Below are positions 11,440-25,400 of a stretch of DNA of 64,000 nt, in pieces. Each line of letters begins with the position of its first letter. The stretch's first letter is position 1. The position numbers and the translations under genes are program-made. The notes under the pieces are model-generated. The model ran no database searches and was not told where the DNA came from. It worked only from the letters and a program-made list of their open reading frames with translations. This DNA is from Hofstenia miamia (lineage: Eukaryota > Xenacoelomorpha > Acoela). The stretch covers positions 1,412,148-1,476,147 of the forward strand of contig SCFE01000105.1 in assembly GCA_004352715.1 (NCBI GenBank). Reading direction: 5' to 3'.

Positions 11440-11797
11440 CAGAGATGGAATTGGGGCGGGTCAACCCATGAGGCAGGGTGAGGCATGGTGTAATTTTTTT
11501 CTAAAGTTGGTATCCATGAGGCAAAAGTGGGGCAAAGACGCTTTTTAGTTAGAAAGATTGAAGTAAGAGATTGCCAATTTTCGAGATTGTAAATGTATTT
11601 TTTACATCAAATTTCTCTGCTTAAAAAAAATTTAATTTATTTGTAAATTTAGTTGCTTTTCAAAAAATTGATTACCATGCATTTTTAGTTCTTGATGAAA
11701 TTTGATTCAATGATATCAGCAAGATCAATTTCATCTGATTTGTAGTCAATAAACTTCGCAATTACATTGGAAGGAGTACAATTTTCCTTGGATAAAA
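11440..11797. mobile_element. hAT-like MITE, family A copy 2, right-truncated
   Basis: The left end CAGAGATGGAATTGGGGCGG starts at 11440 and the interior follows family A up to the ACATTGGAAGGAGTACAATT block. Similarity then stops near 11797, so the right half and right inverted repeat are missing. Confidence 0.75.
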
Positions 11798-12884
11798 ACC
11801 GGGAAAAGATTATTCTAGAAGGGGCTAAGAGGCAGATCAATGCTAGCGTTTATCACCAGATAATATCGAAACATCTTTGATTATAACACGATGTATTTTG
11901 TAATAGGTGACATTCACAATAAATTAATAATATTAATGGCATGATAGATTGATTTACGAGAATTTGTGTAACTGTTTTGATAAATTGACACATAAAATTC
12001 AATGTAAATATATCCTATCGACATTCTGTCTCTTATACACATCATTTAAAGTAACAAGAACTTGTGCAAACTAGGTGTTACCAGTACTCTGTATATAACT
12101 AGGCTCTACTGAAATCTTACTGACCTCAAACAGCTTCGGAATTTCTTAAAGTTTTTTTAAAAATTCGAAATTTTCAAATACTTCAACCAAATCAATACGT
12201 TTTAGTACAAATTATGTTCAAGCATATTCACCAATAGATGTGTGAATGGTTCATTATTTTCAAACTTCCTAAGCGCTTGAAGAACATTCCTTGTGAACAT
12301 GTCGAAAAATTGTTTTCATTTTAAAAGGACACCAGATTGTTTAAGTTTATATTATATTTCTTTAAAAATATTTCAAATACACATAGTTCTGAAAAAACAC
12401 ACAATAGAGAATGTCTCACACTCATTTACGTTTTAAAATTCTGATTTGTTGCAAGCCTTTTGGGCACCATGAACTCTGTCTTTACGCAGTGGGTTGGGGT
12501 TAACGTTAAGGTTACGTAGTCTAGCTGTGAAAAGAATATTTAAAGTTAGCTGATAACCACATAGAGCTTAGAAATTATGATAATATCCTGGTAGTTGATA
12601 CAGATTTAGTATTTAATGAAGACAGTTCTTTCAAACTCAAATTTTTAATTCTTTTGTGCTAAGTAACTTCAATTATTGTTGCTTTTTATTCCAAAACCTC
12701 ACATCAAACAATCGGTCATCATTGCAAAAATTTTCAATTGGGAATTAAGAACTCTTAACTATGTTGATAAGTAAAAGTCAATGAGTAATAAAATAAAAGT
12801 TCTTGCACCAATGTATTTAAGCGATTAAATTTTGTGAGAATTTTGTACAATTTTTTGAGGAATCCTCCGATTAATCAAATGGAC

Positions 12885-13096
12885 CCGGATTTGACCACGC
12901 CTGATTTTTTTCTATAGGGAGTTCTAAGAACGCAGTTTATGCTAAAAAGCCCAGAACAATTGATCAACTAAAACAAAGTATTCAGCACGAATGGAACCAA
13001 ATTTCAGAGGAAACTTGCCAGAAAGTATGTCGCAATGTTGTCAAAAGATGTAGTGATTGTATTGAAGTTCAAGGTAAACATTTTGATCATTTGTAA
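12885..13096 (+). pseudogene. mariner/Tc1-type transposase C-terminus, broken
   Basis: The first frame reads PDLTTPDFFL, a stop (TAG at 12915, where Trp is usual) and GVL. This matches the conserved PDLTPLDFFLWG block holding the last catalytic residue of mariner-type transposases. After a frameshift a second frame reads AKKPRTIDQLKQSIQHEW, then CRNVVKRCSDCIEVQGKHFD, and ends at TAA 13094-13096. The closing string resembles the usual end (I.VNG.HFEHL) of this group. The N-terminal domain and first catalytic residues are absent. Confidence 0.8.
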
Positions 13097-13159
13097 ATAC
13101 TAAATATACCTATTAAATTTGTTGTTTCTGATGTACAATTTTTATTTAAATTTGCGGTT

Positions 13160-13178
13160 CGGTTACTTTTAGAACACC

Positions 13179-13181
<3 letters not shown>
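13160..13181 (+). repeat. mariner right terminal repeat abutting (TA)n
   Basis: Read from the outside, the end is CAGGGTGTTCTAAAAGTAAC, a classical mariner-type terminus. It is followed by TA and a long (TA)n run. It belongs with the transposase relic at 12885-13096. No matching left end was found upstream. Confidence 0.75.

Positions 13182-13216
<35 letters not shown>
13182..13216. repeat. (TA)n microsatellite
   Basis: An uninterrupted TA run that begins exactly at the TA target site of the mariner end. Confidence 0.9.
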
Positions 13217-13220
<4 letters not shown>

Positions 13221-16200
13221 CCATATGAGTTGGAAACTCTTAAGTTAAGCAATATGTCTAAAATTTATAAACTTTAAAGCGAGTACTCAAACATCATCGT
13301 ATTTATTTTATGTTGAGGATAATGAAATCTTGTTACACTTTATTCAAAAAATAAAGGCATTTCACATTTAATATGGATAATCAGATAATATTGCCAAGAC
13401 GCATTCCATACTAAAATTGAAAAATTATATGAAAAACTATATAAGCAAAAAATTTTTATAGTCTTTATATTTTCTAAAGTATTTGTTTTTTACTTAATAA
13501 AAATTTTCTTGTTATTATCCTCTTTTTCCTGGTACATTTGCGTGATTTTAAGCTCCCGAAACGCACCACTTTCCATGAGGTTTGGGGGCCTTCCTTAAAA
13601 CTCTAACAATTCATAACACTTCTGCCTAATGTACTACTTTCTTTTGTCAGTAAATTATCCTAGCGCCTCCTGGCATATCTTGTTTTCTGCTCCTAGTGCT
13701 TTACTACAATTGCGACAATTTCAACATTCTTCAACTTCCAAGATCACTATGATTTTTCTACCATGCCCTTTATAACTGTCAATCATATCTTTCTTCTAAA
13801 AGTATACATTTTTGTCATCTACTATTTCCTACCTGATTACTTCAATCGCGGGCTTGTATGTTTGCAAAGATCCAATACTTTCTTAATAGTTTGGGTTAAA
13901 ATGAACTTAATTACCCTAAAAAGCAGTTATTCTTGCGTTTCCAGACTAGATCCTTCAGCTTTAGTCAGAAAAACTTTTTTCCGGTTGCTATTTCTTATCA
14001 ATTACTTAATAGGTAATAGCATGCTATTTCTTAAACGGTTGAATTAAGTACTCAAATTTCATGAAAAGTGCGTTAACTGACCGAGCCCACAATGTGCAAA
14101 ATATAGCAGCACAAAACTGAAAATTTTGTTTATCATGAAGATTTGCAGACTAGCTTTGGATAAACTTCCTTTATCCCCAGATAGAACTTAGTTTTTTTTA
14201 AATATATCTTCACTTTAAAATCTTTCTATATGGTTATGACTAATTGAAATTATATAGCACAAATTTTGAATAATGTTGAAAAAATTGAAATCATTTACAG
14301 ATGATTACGGAATTCATTAGCACAGAAATAAAGAAAATTTCAAGTCATTGACCAGCGTCTAACATTGAAAATACATGCACACCACAAGGATGACGACAGT
14401 TTTCTTAGTGTAAATGATGTGTACTACTAAAATTTCATTCATGTAAACATTCCTTTTCACTGTTATCAAAATTTTGCAACATGATTTGTCATCAGAATTG
14501 GCAGAATTAGTTTTTCACAATATGCCCTAGTGTGTGGTTTTAGTTATTTATATATAGTTCAATACTAGGTTTTATTTTATCTGTTGAATTGTTTTCTAAT
14601 GATATACTTCAATTTGATTGTGAATTTCGGCCGAAATACCCTTTTCAGGAATTGAATAATGCTATAATACCATTCAGGATTTGTGGTACATGTGCACACC
14701 AAACCGTCACAACAATAAACTTTCTCAAGAGTTGAGATAATGCAATTTGAATTTAATTATTTAGAAGCCTACATTGTTCAACTGAAAGTTCTAGATTTTC
14801 ATTACTGTAGCAGCAATACCTTCACAGAAATATTTAAGTAAATTTTGCCTTTGGCGCAATTGCACACCAAACCGTCATTAATGGTTAAATAGATTTTGAA
14901 TTTCATCAAATATTGGAAATGATTATAATAATTGTATATAAATCAAACTTGGAATTTTCACGCATCAAGATTTTGAAGTGTGGAATCTAGTTTAAAGAGC
15001 ACTTCAGTTCTAATAAACGGGCGGATGATTCGAAAGAAAGTGCCTGTCCTTCTAATTAGATTTCATTATATTGATGACAAACTGCTTAATCAAATTTAAA
15101 GCAGAGTTTCGTTATCAAAACATATTCCTTTGCAGTGTTTACCTTTAGCGGTGTTGGTTGAATGGAAATGCTATTTAACTAAACATTGTTTAGCTAGGTA
15201 TTAAAGATTAAAAGCTAAAAATATTTTCACAAGTTTCACTGTTAAAATATAACGAACCATTATCGTACGATAATGAACTCTATTTTTAGTTTGTTTTCAT
15301 CAATTTTTAGAATTTTCACATGTAAAACAATTTTTTGTTGTTGCTAATAATCAATGACGGTTGAAAACTTAAATTTACTATTGATTTTCATTCTTATCTA
15401 TTTTTACTCCCAAAGCGTTCAGTATATAGTTTTCCAAGTAAAACTGCGTTTACCATAGCAAAATTTTTAGCAATTCTTGTTAGAAAAATATTTTGCTGCA
15501 TTTTTAAGAATTTGTACAAATTCGAGTTTTCCATGCAATTGCTAAATGTATGTTTCCATTTTTATCTTCCAGCAACAACACAAAGCTATCAATATTAGGG
15601 GGGGTGAAGAAAAAAACATTCATGCATTTTCGATGCTCATGTAACTCGGACGCGTAAAAGTAAATAAATTTCAAAATCGTTTTTTCTGTCAAAAACATGT
15701 GGCGAAATTTGCATAGAGCTGAAAAACGCAAATTCTGCAATTATTTATTATGTTTCTAAAGTAAAAAATTATAAAATATGTTGTTAGGTCAAAGTTTCAA
15801 TTTCGTTATAATCTACTATTTATATCGTAAATTTCTATATTTTTTGTGAAAATAAAAAAAGATTACACTCAAGACAAACTTACCATTCGTGAAGTAAGTT
15901 GTTCACAGCTCCGCTTAATTTTATTATTACATCAAAATATGGTCAAAACTTCCTAGGTATTTTGAAATTTTGTGATCAAAAATCTAAATTTTTTGTCAAA
16001 AATGTAATCGGCCAAGTAATAGCAAGCAATGAAACATCTTCAAATTCTAATGGCGTTATAACATAGGCCTACATGTAGATTCATTGAGGGACACAAAAAG
16101 CACCCTATGCAACATAGAAGACATCTTGGATTTCTTGTTCCTCTTTTCCATGCGATACCAACACAAGAAAAACCAAAATCGTTAATTGAATAATAATAAA

Positions 16201-19200
16201 AATAATTTTTGTTAGGGTAATTAAACGAATTCTAGTTTTGCTGAAAATGAAATATTCTAATATTATAAAACTGACATTATCCTCTTTTGCTTTCAATTAT
16301 AACGTGAAGTGATTGTCAAATCAGATAGCAATATTTGCTGTGAATTACAACATAATGTTGAGAAGTATTTTATTTGAATGTCGAATACTCTCTGTGCGTT
16401 TTCTTCCTAAATGATCAAACCTCTTAAGGAATATGTCAACTAAAGCTTGTCTTGAGAACAAAATTTGAAAAATATTTTCAAGATGCTAGATTAATTGCCC
16501 CAATCAATTCCATTAAAATACTATATCCCATTGAAAATAGAAGCTATTTTAAAAGCCAAGAGCTTCTCTTTATTTAAATGTCACACGTTGCCGGCTAATT
16601 GTCTTCAAAAATGATCAAATCTCATAACGACGGTTTCAAATGTTTCTCTAACTCCTACAAATATGCATTCTTTGCCTTACCACAAAATTTTGGGTACGAA
16701 ATTGAAATGAAAAAAATCAATAAAATGCTTGCAACTGTTATGAAGAATTGTATCCAAGTATGTTAAAAATATTGAAAGGCTTTTACATTGGCATATTTAT
16801 GGGGTAGCGCCAACTCATGCAATGATGAAGATATGTGCCAAAGCATGTGCTTATTTCTGAATTGCAAGCAAACAAGATTTTTTTTCATTGAGAAATCCGA
16901 CTTTTGGAAAAATATTCACATTATTTCCATGTCTAGTGTTCAGATAATGAGGCGGTTTTAAAGCATGCTTGCATTTCAATAGCATATTATCACAATCACT
17001 AGTCACTCAACCAACACATATGTCAGTTAGCCCCTAATAAAAATAGCTAGCATATTCAATTTCATTTTTGTTGCGTATTGAATAATGAATTACAAAGAAA
17101 TTTTGTAATGTATTTTCAATTTGTTTGACGTTCATTTTATTAATAAAAACCACTGAAATGGACAAAGTTAAAATTGGCATCTTGCTCTATTGGAGAACAG
17201 GCGAATAACATTTTGAAATCTTTATTTAGTCTTTATCGGAAAACCGAGCAAAATATATCGGGACCTTTGACTTACGAAACTCACCTTTTCTAGAAAATAT
17301 GATATTTTTGGTTAAAATCAATTAGTATAAAAAAGGTAAATAGTAGATAACTTACTAAAACATTGAACCGCATATTGGGTCTAAGAGACCCACTGGAATT
17401 GACATTTAATAGTCAGTCCAAATTCTTATTGTATATTGATATGGTAGATTTGAACTGTAGTCTGCCAATACAACTAAGGATTACTAAACATCAGTTAAAC
17501 AACAGAATGATGAAAAATATATTGCATTCAACCTATTTCGCATGTGCTAATAAGAAGGAAGACTATTCAATAACAGTATGTATCACATTTAGAATTAATG
17601 CAGATATTGAGTGGTGATGTCAGGAAACAAGATCTCACATACTGAGTAAAATATTAATATATGTTTCAGCAGAACAATTTTCTATTTTTCGTGTCTATAA
17701 GGACCCTATATGCGATAAGTATAAATTTGGGAACCTTTTTTATTTTAACAAAACATTATTTTTAAATCCGTTTTCTCCTAAATATTTTCGACACTAACCT
17801 CAAATTTTCCATCAAAACTACATGTAATATCTATTTAGACTGTCGGTTTCTTGTGTGTTTCAGAATAATATTTAAATTTTTTATAAAAATTTACAATATA
17901 TTTTTACAATAGTTTATCATATAAAGGCATGCTATGTACATTCTCCAAGCACATTCATCAAAGGCATAAAGAATGTCCTTACTTATTTCCTAGTTTTGTT
18001 GATTAGTTATTATAGAAAGATCACCATTAACTTTTTGGCTTTGTGTTATATTAATCTTTTTAAAGTTTAGGCAAAGAAAATCAATCCATTCTAAAATTTA
18101 TTCTCAAAAGTACTTTATGTGCGAATATTTACATTTTGGATAACATAAATCAAAGAAATTTTTTAACTATTTATTTCAATTTAAACAGATTTTTACCTTT
18201 GGCGAAAATATGGTCTCTGCAACCCGGCCTCCAAAAGCGTTCATTATATTCTTGTTTAGTTACAAAAACTAATTAGAAAATAGAAATTCGAAAGTATGGC
18301 ATACTCTGTAGTCCTATATGCTTGAAAATGTTAACTCTCATTTCAGGCTCCTTCAAACGGCTTCTTACATAACATAATAAATGATGAAATTTATTTGTTT
18401 TCTCCAAATAAACGGAAACGAAAGACGTGGCTGGAGTCAACGCCTGAGTTATTTTGACGGAAGTTTCATTCACTTAGTAGAAGAATCAGCACCGAATTGA
18501 CAAGTGAATAACACTCGTAATTTAAAATTGGTTAGTCATGTACGTAAATCGTCATTCTCCATTTAAATTGAAATGAGAGAATATTGTCTCTTTGAAGGAA
18601 CTAAGCCATCTATAAATAATCATGCTATTCTGAGTATTCATACAACATTATCGTTTTAGAACGATTGCTAATACTCAAGTCTAAGTTCTAAAATGGTTCC
18701 ATTTACTTCAAAAGTTTAACACAATCTAGCATGCTTATCGAACTGTACATTCTTTTAGGCAGTTCCCAAATGAAACATTATACATGCTTTGAATCTTAGG
18801 AGTTCTTTAGGAACAACTTAAAATCCATCGAACAGTGTAGTGAAATGCTTTTAGTTAATCGTAAGATTGAAATCATTAAGAGTATCTTTAGAAGATATTT
18901 TCCAAGTGCATGTATAAATAGACCCATTTCCAATCTAAACAATTAAAATGCCCGCCTATGAATAAGAAACTCACACTGCGATTTAGAAACTAGCACTCAA
19001 AATTTTGTAACGACAGATTTTTTAGTAGATGTACTATGTAATTAATGGATCACTCAAATTTTTTAGAAAAAACACCTAATAAAAGGTTAGCAATCATTGA
19101 TTGTTAGGATGAATTTTATATTTAGTTTATCTAATACAATTCATGAATCGTGATGAGGAGGAAGTAATCCAAGAGAAAATAATCATATGTTTGAACAGGG

Positions 19201-19589
19201 CAGAGGACTTTGACAAATCCTATAGATACAGTCATGTTTTTGAAGTCAAATTGCATTGAAGGAAAGGAGTTTGCACAGTTTTATAGTGTAAGTATTATCA
19301 GGGAAATTTGTCAATCATTTCAACAAATTTGAATGAACTGTAGAAAGCTGTAGTGCATGAATTCTAAATTATTTCTGATTAAGCAATGATGGGATATAGA
19401 ATTTTAAAACGTAGGATCTCATCAATTACGAGGGATTAGCTACAACTAACATTAATATGTTTTATGGTTCCTTTTACCCTTAAATTTAAAGAACACGATA
19501 ATTGTTCAGAATTGAGTTCTTACTCAATGTGTATCCATAATTTAAATTGCGCTTTAGATTGCTTTTTAGATTGCGGCAAAAGCATTTTA

Positions 19590-19590
<1 letters not shown>
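13217..19590. other. Long AT-rich stretch without recognisable gene
   Basis: About 6.4 kb in which all open frames are short, without family resemblance and without convincing flanking splice sites. No terminal-repeat element was recognised. The duplicated phrase ACACCAAACCGTCA (about 14696 and 14863) is a small local repeat. Confidence 0.45.

Positions 19591-19663
<73 letters not shown>
19591..19663. repeat. (ATT)n microsatellite, left flank of R4-like copy 1
   Basis: An uninterrupted ATT run of about 73 bp directly adjoining the 3' end of the minus-strand retroelement. On the element's own sense strand it reads (TAA)n. Confidence 0.92.
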
Positions 19664-20973
19664 GTTTCATTTCTTCTCACAGCCTCATGCTGGTATCCCT
19701 CTCAGCTCGGGGAACTCACGAGTTTCCAGGGAGTCTGAGAGCTTTCCTCAGGACTCTAGCTGTACCCAACAATGCTGCCTTCTGTGCTACAACTCCTCCC
19801 CACTTTGGTACTCACAACTCTTCCATGTATCTATTATGCTTCTTACTTGTCTATCTTCTCTTTCTCCTTGCTTTCTACATTTCTGTTCTTTGGTACTGCT
19901 ATGTCTATCACTGTTCCCAATCTTTTCTCTTTGTCTACCACTACTATGTCTGGCCTCCGTGCTTCTATTACTTTGCTTGTCTGGATGTTGAAGTCCCATA
20001 GTATCTTAACCTTATCATTCTCTATGATTCTCTATGGCTTGTGCTCATGCCATTTGTCTTTTGCTTGTAACTCATGCTGCCTGCTTAAGCTCCAATGTAC
20101 CAATCGTCCCAACCTGTCATGCCTGAACCTATACTCATTCTGTGCCAACTTCTCACACCCTGCTATCAGATGATCTACTGTCTCCGCCTCTTTCTTACAT
20201 AGCCTACACTTATCACTTACTTCTACTCTTCTGTCTATATGCTTCTTCACCCAGTTTGTTCTTATTGCTTGCTCCTGTGCTGCCATTATCAGTGCTTCTG
20301 TTTCTCTTTTTAGTCCTGCCTTCTTTAACCACTTGTTGCTTTCTTCTCTGTCACATTTTTCTGTGTTCCTCCAGTATTCTCCATGCATTGCCTTCTGCCT
20401 GTACCTTATTTGTCTCTCTAATCCCATCCTACTCTGGTATGCTGTCTTTCCTTCAATCAGTTCTTATCTTCCTTAACTTCTTAGTGACCTCCAGTAGTGA
20501 CCCTCTAGGTTGTGCTTCTAAGTATTCCTTTAGTTCTAGTGCTTCTGCTTCTACAGTTTCCTCCACACTTAGCAGTCCTTTCCCTCCTTTATGTCTTGCG
20601 ATGTACAACCTATCAACATCTCCATTTAAGTTGAATGCTCTCTCTGCTGCTAGTATCTTCCTTGTCTCCCTGTCTAGCTCCCAAGGTTCATTCTTACTCC
20701 ACCTAACTATTCCTACTGAATATCTCAACACTGGTATCGCCCATGTATTAATTGCTTTTATACTATTCTGCCCATTCAATGCTGACTTCTGTAGAACCTT
20801 CCTTACTCTCCTTTTGTATTCTTTTTTAGCCTCATCTTCATTTCCTCATGATCTGCTCTGTCCCTCTCTATCACTCCTAAGTACTTGTACCCCTTTTGAC
20901 TTCCTCAATCTTATCACCACTACTTCTGCAACATCTTCCTTGAACTAGCATACATCTTCAGGTCGTCCATGTA
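19664..20973 (-). mobile_element. R2/R4-type non-LTR retrotransposon, copy 1 (5'-truncated)
   Basis: A minus-strand element of about 1.3 kb lies between two (ATT)n tracts. It starts inside the reverse-transcriptase active site (MDDLKMYAS at its 5' edge) and keeps the thumb, C-terminal zinc knuckle, restriction-like endonuclease and 3' end. The 3' terminal string (sense GCATGAGGCTGTGAGAAG) is shared with copy 2 at 52984-54198. The target context, (TAA)n on the sense strand on both sides, is that reported for Dong, a member of the R4 clade. The clade call is inference from target and domain order. Confidence 0.85.
19716..20965 (-). pseudogene. Non-LTR reverse transcriptase/RLE polyprotein, C-terminal part, broken
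   Basis: The protein would copy element RNA at the nicked target. In order on the minus strand: MDDLKMYAS (RT motif C) with stops just after it and apparent loss of the next segment, then KGYKYLGVIERDRADHEEMK (thumb). Next come INTWAIPVLRYSVGIVRW and RLYIARHKGGKGLLSVEETV, then the zinc knuckle CRLCKKEAETVDHLIAGC (CX2C-X8-HX4C). The restriction-like endonuclease follows with RPDIVVVDKEKRLGTVIDIA (a PD...D motif), reached only after frameshifts near 19990-20035. The frame ends VLRKALRLPGNS at a stop at 19716-19718. The two long clean stretches are 20453-20779 and 20032-20427. The long + strand open frames opposite are antisense shadows. Confidence 0.85.
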
Positions 20974-20974
<1 letters not shown>

Positions 20975-21015
<41 letters not shown>

Positions 21016-21035
21016 TTATTATTGTTATTATTAAT
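20975..21035. repeat. (ATT)n microsatellite, right flank of R4-like copy 1
   Basis: A slightly interrupted ATT run directly adjoining the truncated 5' edge of the minus-strand element, in the same orientation as the run at 19591-19663. Confidence 0.9.
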
Positions 21036-22430
21036 ACTGTTAATGAATTTACTTTATATTTGATAGTTATTTTTAATTTCTTGTTTACGTATATTGAAAT
21101 TTTGAAATGCTGACTTTAGGAACTATGTATTAAATAACCAGTTCTGAAATAAGAGTAACCACTGTTTCAAATAATATGATAGCAATGAATAATTTCCAAT
21201 TTATGATTTCTAAAATATCACAGTAAAATCTACTTTATAAAACCAAATCCGTTCTATAATAAATTTGCTGTATTAATAAGGGAGTTTCCTTAATTACCTA
21301 CTATACATGACGAAAACCTCAAAGAGAAAACCACAACAAATGTTACTTGCATAAATGCATCACAAATGAACATAAGAAAAGATCATAAGTTAATGAAGCG
21401 CATTGATCTCATTGAAAAGTTGGAGATTGGCATACAAACTTTTATTTTGTAATTCTTGGAAAGCATATTACGTATTGTAGTTAAATTTTTAATTCATGTT
21501 TCACGCAAACTTCTATAAATGCATGAATTTATACTTACCATAGATTTAATTATTTTATCTATTTCTAAGCAATGCATAGTGAATTTTCTATTGCATATAT
21601 ATGCAGGCGTACATCTGCATGTATGTATATCACTGAATTACTGATTATTTAATCAACTGAAGCTCATTTTCATTACTGTCCATGTAGCACTCGTTCCAAT
21701 CAATATTCAGAAAGCCGAGAGCCATGTTACATCCTACAGCGAGTTCGATAAAACTGATAACCACTACGTTTTATCGCACCAAGAGCTTTTTAAATATTGC
21801 AAAAACGCATTAGACACTGAATTCCATTTTTTTATTCTATTTGATTGAGCAGATGCGTTTTTTTACTGTTATTTGCTGAAGTATCATTTAAGTTTAGCCT
21901 TATTATCCAATAAATAAAAGTGAGACCATTAAGTGAGTATGCAGTTATGTTTTGTAAGCTGTCCTCACCGAAATTGTAAATTGTTCAAATATATAATCTT
22001 ATTTTACTTGAATAATTTTGAAAAATTTCAAACATGGAGGATACTAAGTATAAATTGCTTTGTATTAGGCGCCCGTATTTCACATATGAATGCACACTTA
22101 TGATTATGGAGTCTGCATGTTGTTTGGAGATTCTTTGCATCTTCTGAAAATTGCATATGCACAACTGCAATCGCATATATGCAATCGATGCATATACATG
22201 CATNGGTATCATTAAGCAAAAGTTACAGCAGTCAACCACTCATAATACACAGTAACTTAAACAAGCAGTTGGTCAGGCATTTAATGAAATTGAAGTTGAT
22301 ATTCTACACAAAATCCACAAGTACACATTCAGGTGTTTTCAATTTTGTATTGATAGGATAAATAACTGTAGTTTTTGTTTACTTCACATATTTCTATATA
22401 GAATATAATTTTGATGTTGTTTGATTATTT
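21036..22430. other. AT-rich stretch without recognisable gene
   Basis: Short open frames only, and one ambiguous base at 22204. Near 22155-22205 are repeated GCATAT/ATGCA strings forming an imperfect palindrome. Nothing else is supportable. Confidence 0.45.
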
Positions 22431-22444
22431 TTTGTTAGGATTTT

Positions 22445-22473
22445 TGAAATTTAGTAACTTATGGGCCACCCTG
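22445..22473 (+). repeat. mariner-type terminal repeat abutting (TA)n
   Basis: Read from outside, this end is CAGGGTGGCCCATAAGTTAC, a typical mariner terminus. It is followed by TA and a (TA)n run (22478-22499). No transposase or left end was identified upstream, so this is a solo or heavily deleted copy. Confidence 0.65.
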
Positions 22474-22499
22474 TACATATATATATATATACATATATA

Positions 22500-25400
22500 C
22501 AATATTAGATTTCAATCCCCCCAAGTATCCCCGACACATCAGGGAGATGTTGCAGTTTCCGTGTAATATCCCAAGAAACAGTTTTCTGCGACATCATTAT
22601 CGATATTGCAGACAACTTCCCATGCATTATCAAAAGCTGTTAAATCACTTTCTGTGCAAAATTTCTCTGATTCTGCTTCTACAACTTCCTCCATATCAAC
22701 ACCTAGTATTCATTGTCATCTTTTGATGAATCAATCTTTTTTGAGGACCTCATATATATGTCTAGAAACTATTGTTTTTAGTTTCAAATAGATGAGATTT
22801 ATTCCCAATGATAGTTTGATGCCAGAAAAAATCCAAAAAAATGCACTAATTATCTGAAAAGCGATGACTTCAAATTTGCTAATTTTATATCTACAAACTA
22901 TGCAATATTGTGACATAATACCAAATAAAATAAACAATTGATATAAATTAATAACTTGTTCTTCTTATGATTGTTGATATATTTTTGGTATTCCATTTTT
23001 TCAATATATTATGTTATTATTGAGTTAAAAAACTATGAAATCTAAATCGATTCTGTAAAATAGTAAAATATGTATCAACATTGAAATCTAACCGATAAAT
23101 TTATTCATGAAGTCTGAATCTACTTCAAAGCCCATCGGTAAGTTCTCAATGAATTTTTTAGTAAATGACTTTTCCGCGAAGACGACTATTTTACCACCCT
23201 TTGAATTAATTAAAATTATTAATTTTATAAACCTAATGTTCCTTCTCAAAATTGGAAAATTAATTTCTATGTCATTTGTCAGCACTGATTAGCACAATAG
23301 TTTTTCAAGGAATAACAGAAATTTATAAGAGACAGAATCCATTAAAATCTAGGGCAAGATCGACGAAAATTCTAGTAAACGACAGATTTACTTTTAACAA
23401 TTTCTTTTTAATGCAACTAAAAGAGTTAAATTTTAAAAGCTGCATAATATCAAATCCTTATCAACTTCAGAAGTACTGAATAATTCTGCTAATAAAATTT
23501 TCAAATATTATTTAAGAAATTGTGTCTTCTATAGAATTTATTCGGATTTTCAAGTATTACTTTTAAATTAATAATAACGAATTAACCTAACAGAATGTGT
23601 TTTTGTAATTTACATACAATAAACTTCAGAAAACTATAGTTAATGACCCAATTTATAACCTTTACTTAAAATTTGTTTCAACCTAATTGGAAAAAATTTA
23701 TTGTACGGGCTTCCAAAAAAATTATTTGGCAGTTTCCAATCAATTATCAAGCTGGCCAATCAATTAATTGTAATTGCCTCCCACGACGAATCAATCATTG
23801 CAATTGATGGTCAATTATTTTTTACTAAAGCTTTAACAAAAAACTAAGTTTTTAGTTGACATTGTATACAATATATTGATAAAAGCTGGTGATTTAAGCA
23901 TTAATTACCTAAAAATGCTAAAGAGCACATTAATATGCTTCGCAACACGTTAAATTTAACTGTAATAATACAAAAATTTCAATTTGCATTAGAAATTCCC
24001 CTTCAACACTCATCATAAATTATTGCAGTTTTTTTCGGGACATTAACAATAATTTCATTCCTCAATTAATTGAAATGAAATTAATTGAAATCACAATCAA
24101 TTTATTATTTGAGGATAATGTTACTGTTAATTACTTGGTAATTAATTGAAGCCCATTAAAGTTTTCACTGCAATTAGGATTTAGCACAAAAGCGGAGAAA
24201 TGTTTTGTAAAGATAGAAATGACATAGTTTACATTAAAGGTTGCGAAGATGCATGGTTAATTCTTAGAATGTATATTTTTAGTGTGTTCTAATAACTGTT
24301 GCTTTGAAATGTAAAATATGATGATGGTGATGCTTCATTAATATGCATTTTACAAGTTAATTATAACCTCAATTAGCGCTTAGCCCATAATTTTTATTAA
24401 ATGGTTTTTCTTAGTGTCTAGCTTTTCATACTTTGCAATTTAATACAATACATTAATTATGCAACTAAAAACTAATTAAATTTTAATTAAGTGCTAAATA
24501 TGTATATTATTTACCTTTTAATACACGTGTACAATCAATTTAATTCAACTGCAAAATGCCTTTAATTAGAATTTACTCAATAATTTCTAAAACACATCGA
24601 TTTTCATTGATTAATGCTCTCAATGTTTTTACTAATAACTTTTCAATTCACCTCTAGCATATTGACAATTCTATTAAAAAGGTTTACATCCATTATTTTT
24701 TTAATTGGGGTATTGGAAATCAATGATTGAAAATTTCTCCAATGCATTGCAGTGGAATTATATTGTGGTGAACATAGATTTACATGTAATCCAAACTATG
24801 AATTTATGCCCACTTGGCAATATTTTCTTTTTCAATGCCAAAGATTTTGACTGTTAGCAAGTTCATTGGTAAAAACTATAAAATCAGATATTTTAGCAAT
24901 ACATTTTTAAGCACTAAGTTTGCTATGTTTGTTCATCAAAATTCATTACTCTCATCAAACACCTATCGAATATCTATATTTACAAAGTAATGTGGGTGAT
25001 TATGTTTGAAAAGACATAGCCTCAAAATTGCTTGATACATTTGTAAAGTCGTTAAGATCATCTATGTGTAGGTGTTATACTATATAATGACTAAAACTAT
25101 ATTGCTACGATGTACCGGTCGCAGTGTTATTTAAAGAAATTATTAATAAATTCGTTATTTTCTAGAATTTCCATTCAAATCTATGTCACCTTAGACGCTT
25201 GACTTCCGAAAGCAAATTAATTATATATGACATAATTTTCATCTTCTAAACAAGGTAGTATGTACATTTAACTAGCGGTTTCTGCCAAAAGCAATGAGGT
25301 TACGTTTGAATTCTAGCCTAAAGTCAAACTGCCATTGCCATTTACTTACATAAATCATTCGAGAGAAATAAATAAAATTATTTATTGAAAATTCTTTGTT

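Noticed and set aside
19464-20173. Open frames with poly-Leu or poly-Ile runs
   Set aside because: They are translations of the (ATT)n microsatellite and the antisense of the retroelement.
20142-20948. Long 268-codon open frame on the + strand
   Set aside because: It is rich in Leu, Ser and Cys and lies antisense to the R4-like retroelement, whose minus-strand frames carry clear RT, zinc-knuckle and endonuclease motifs.
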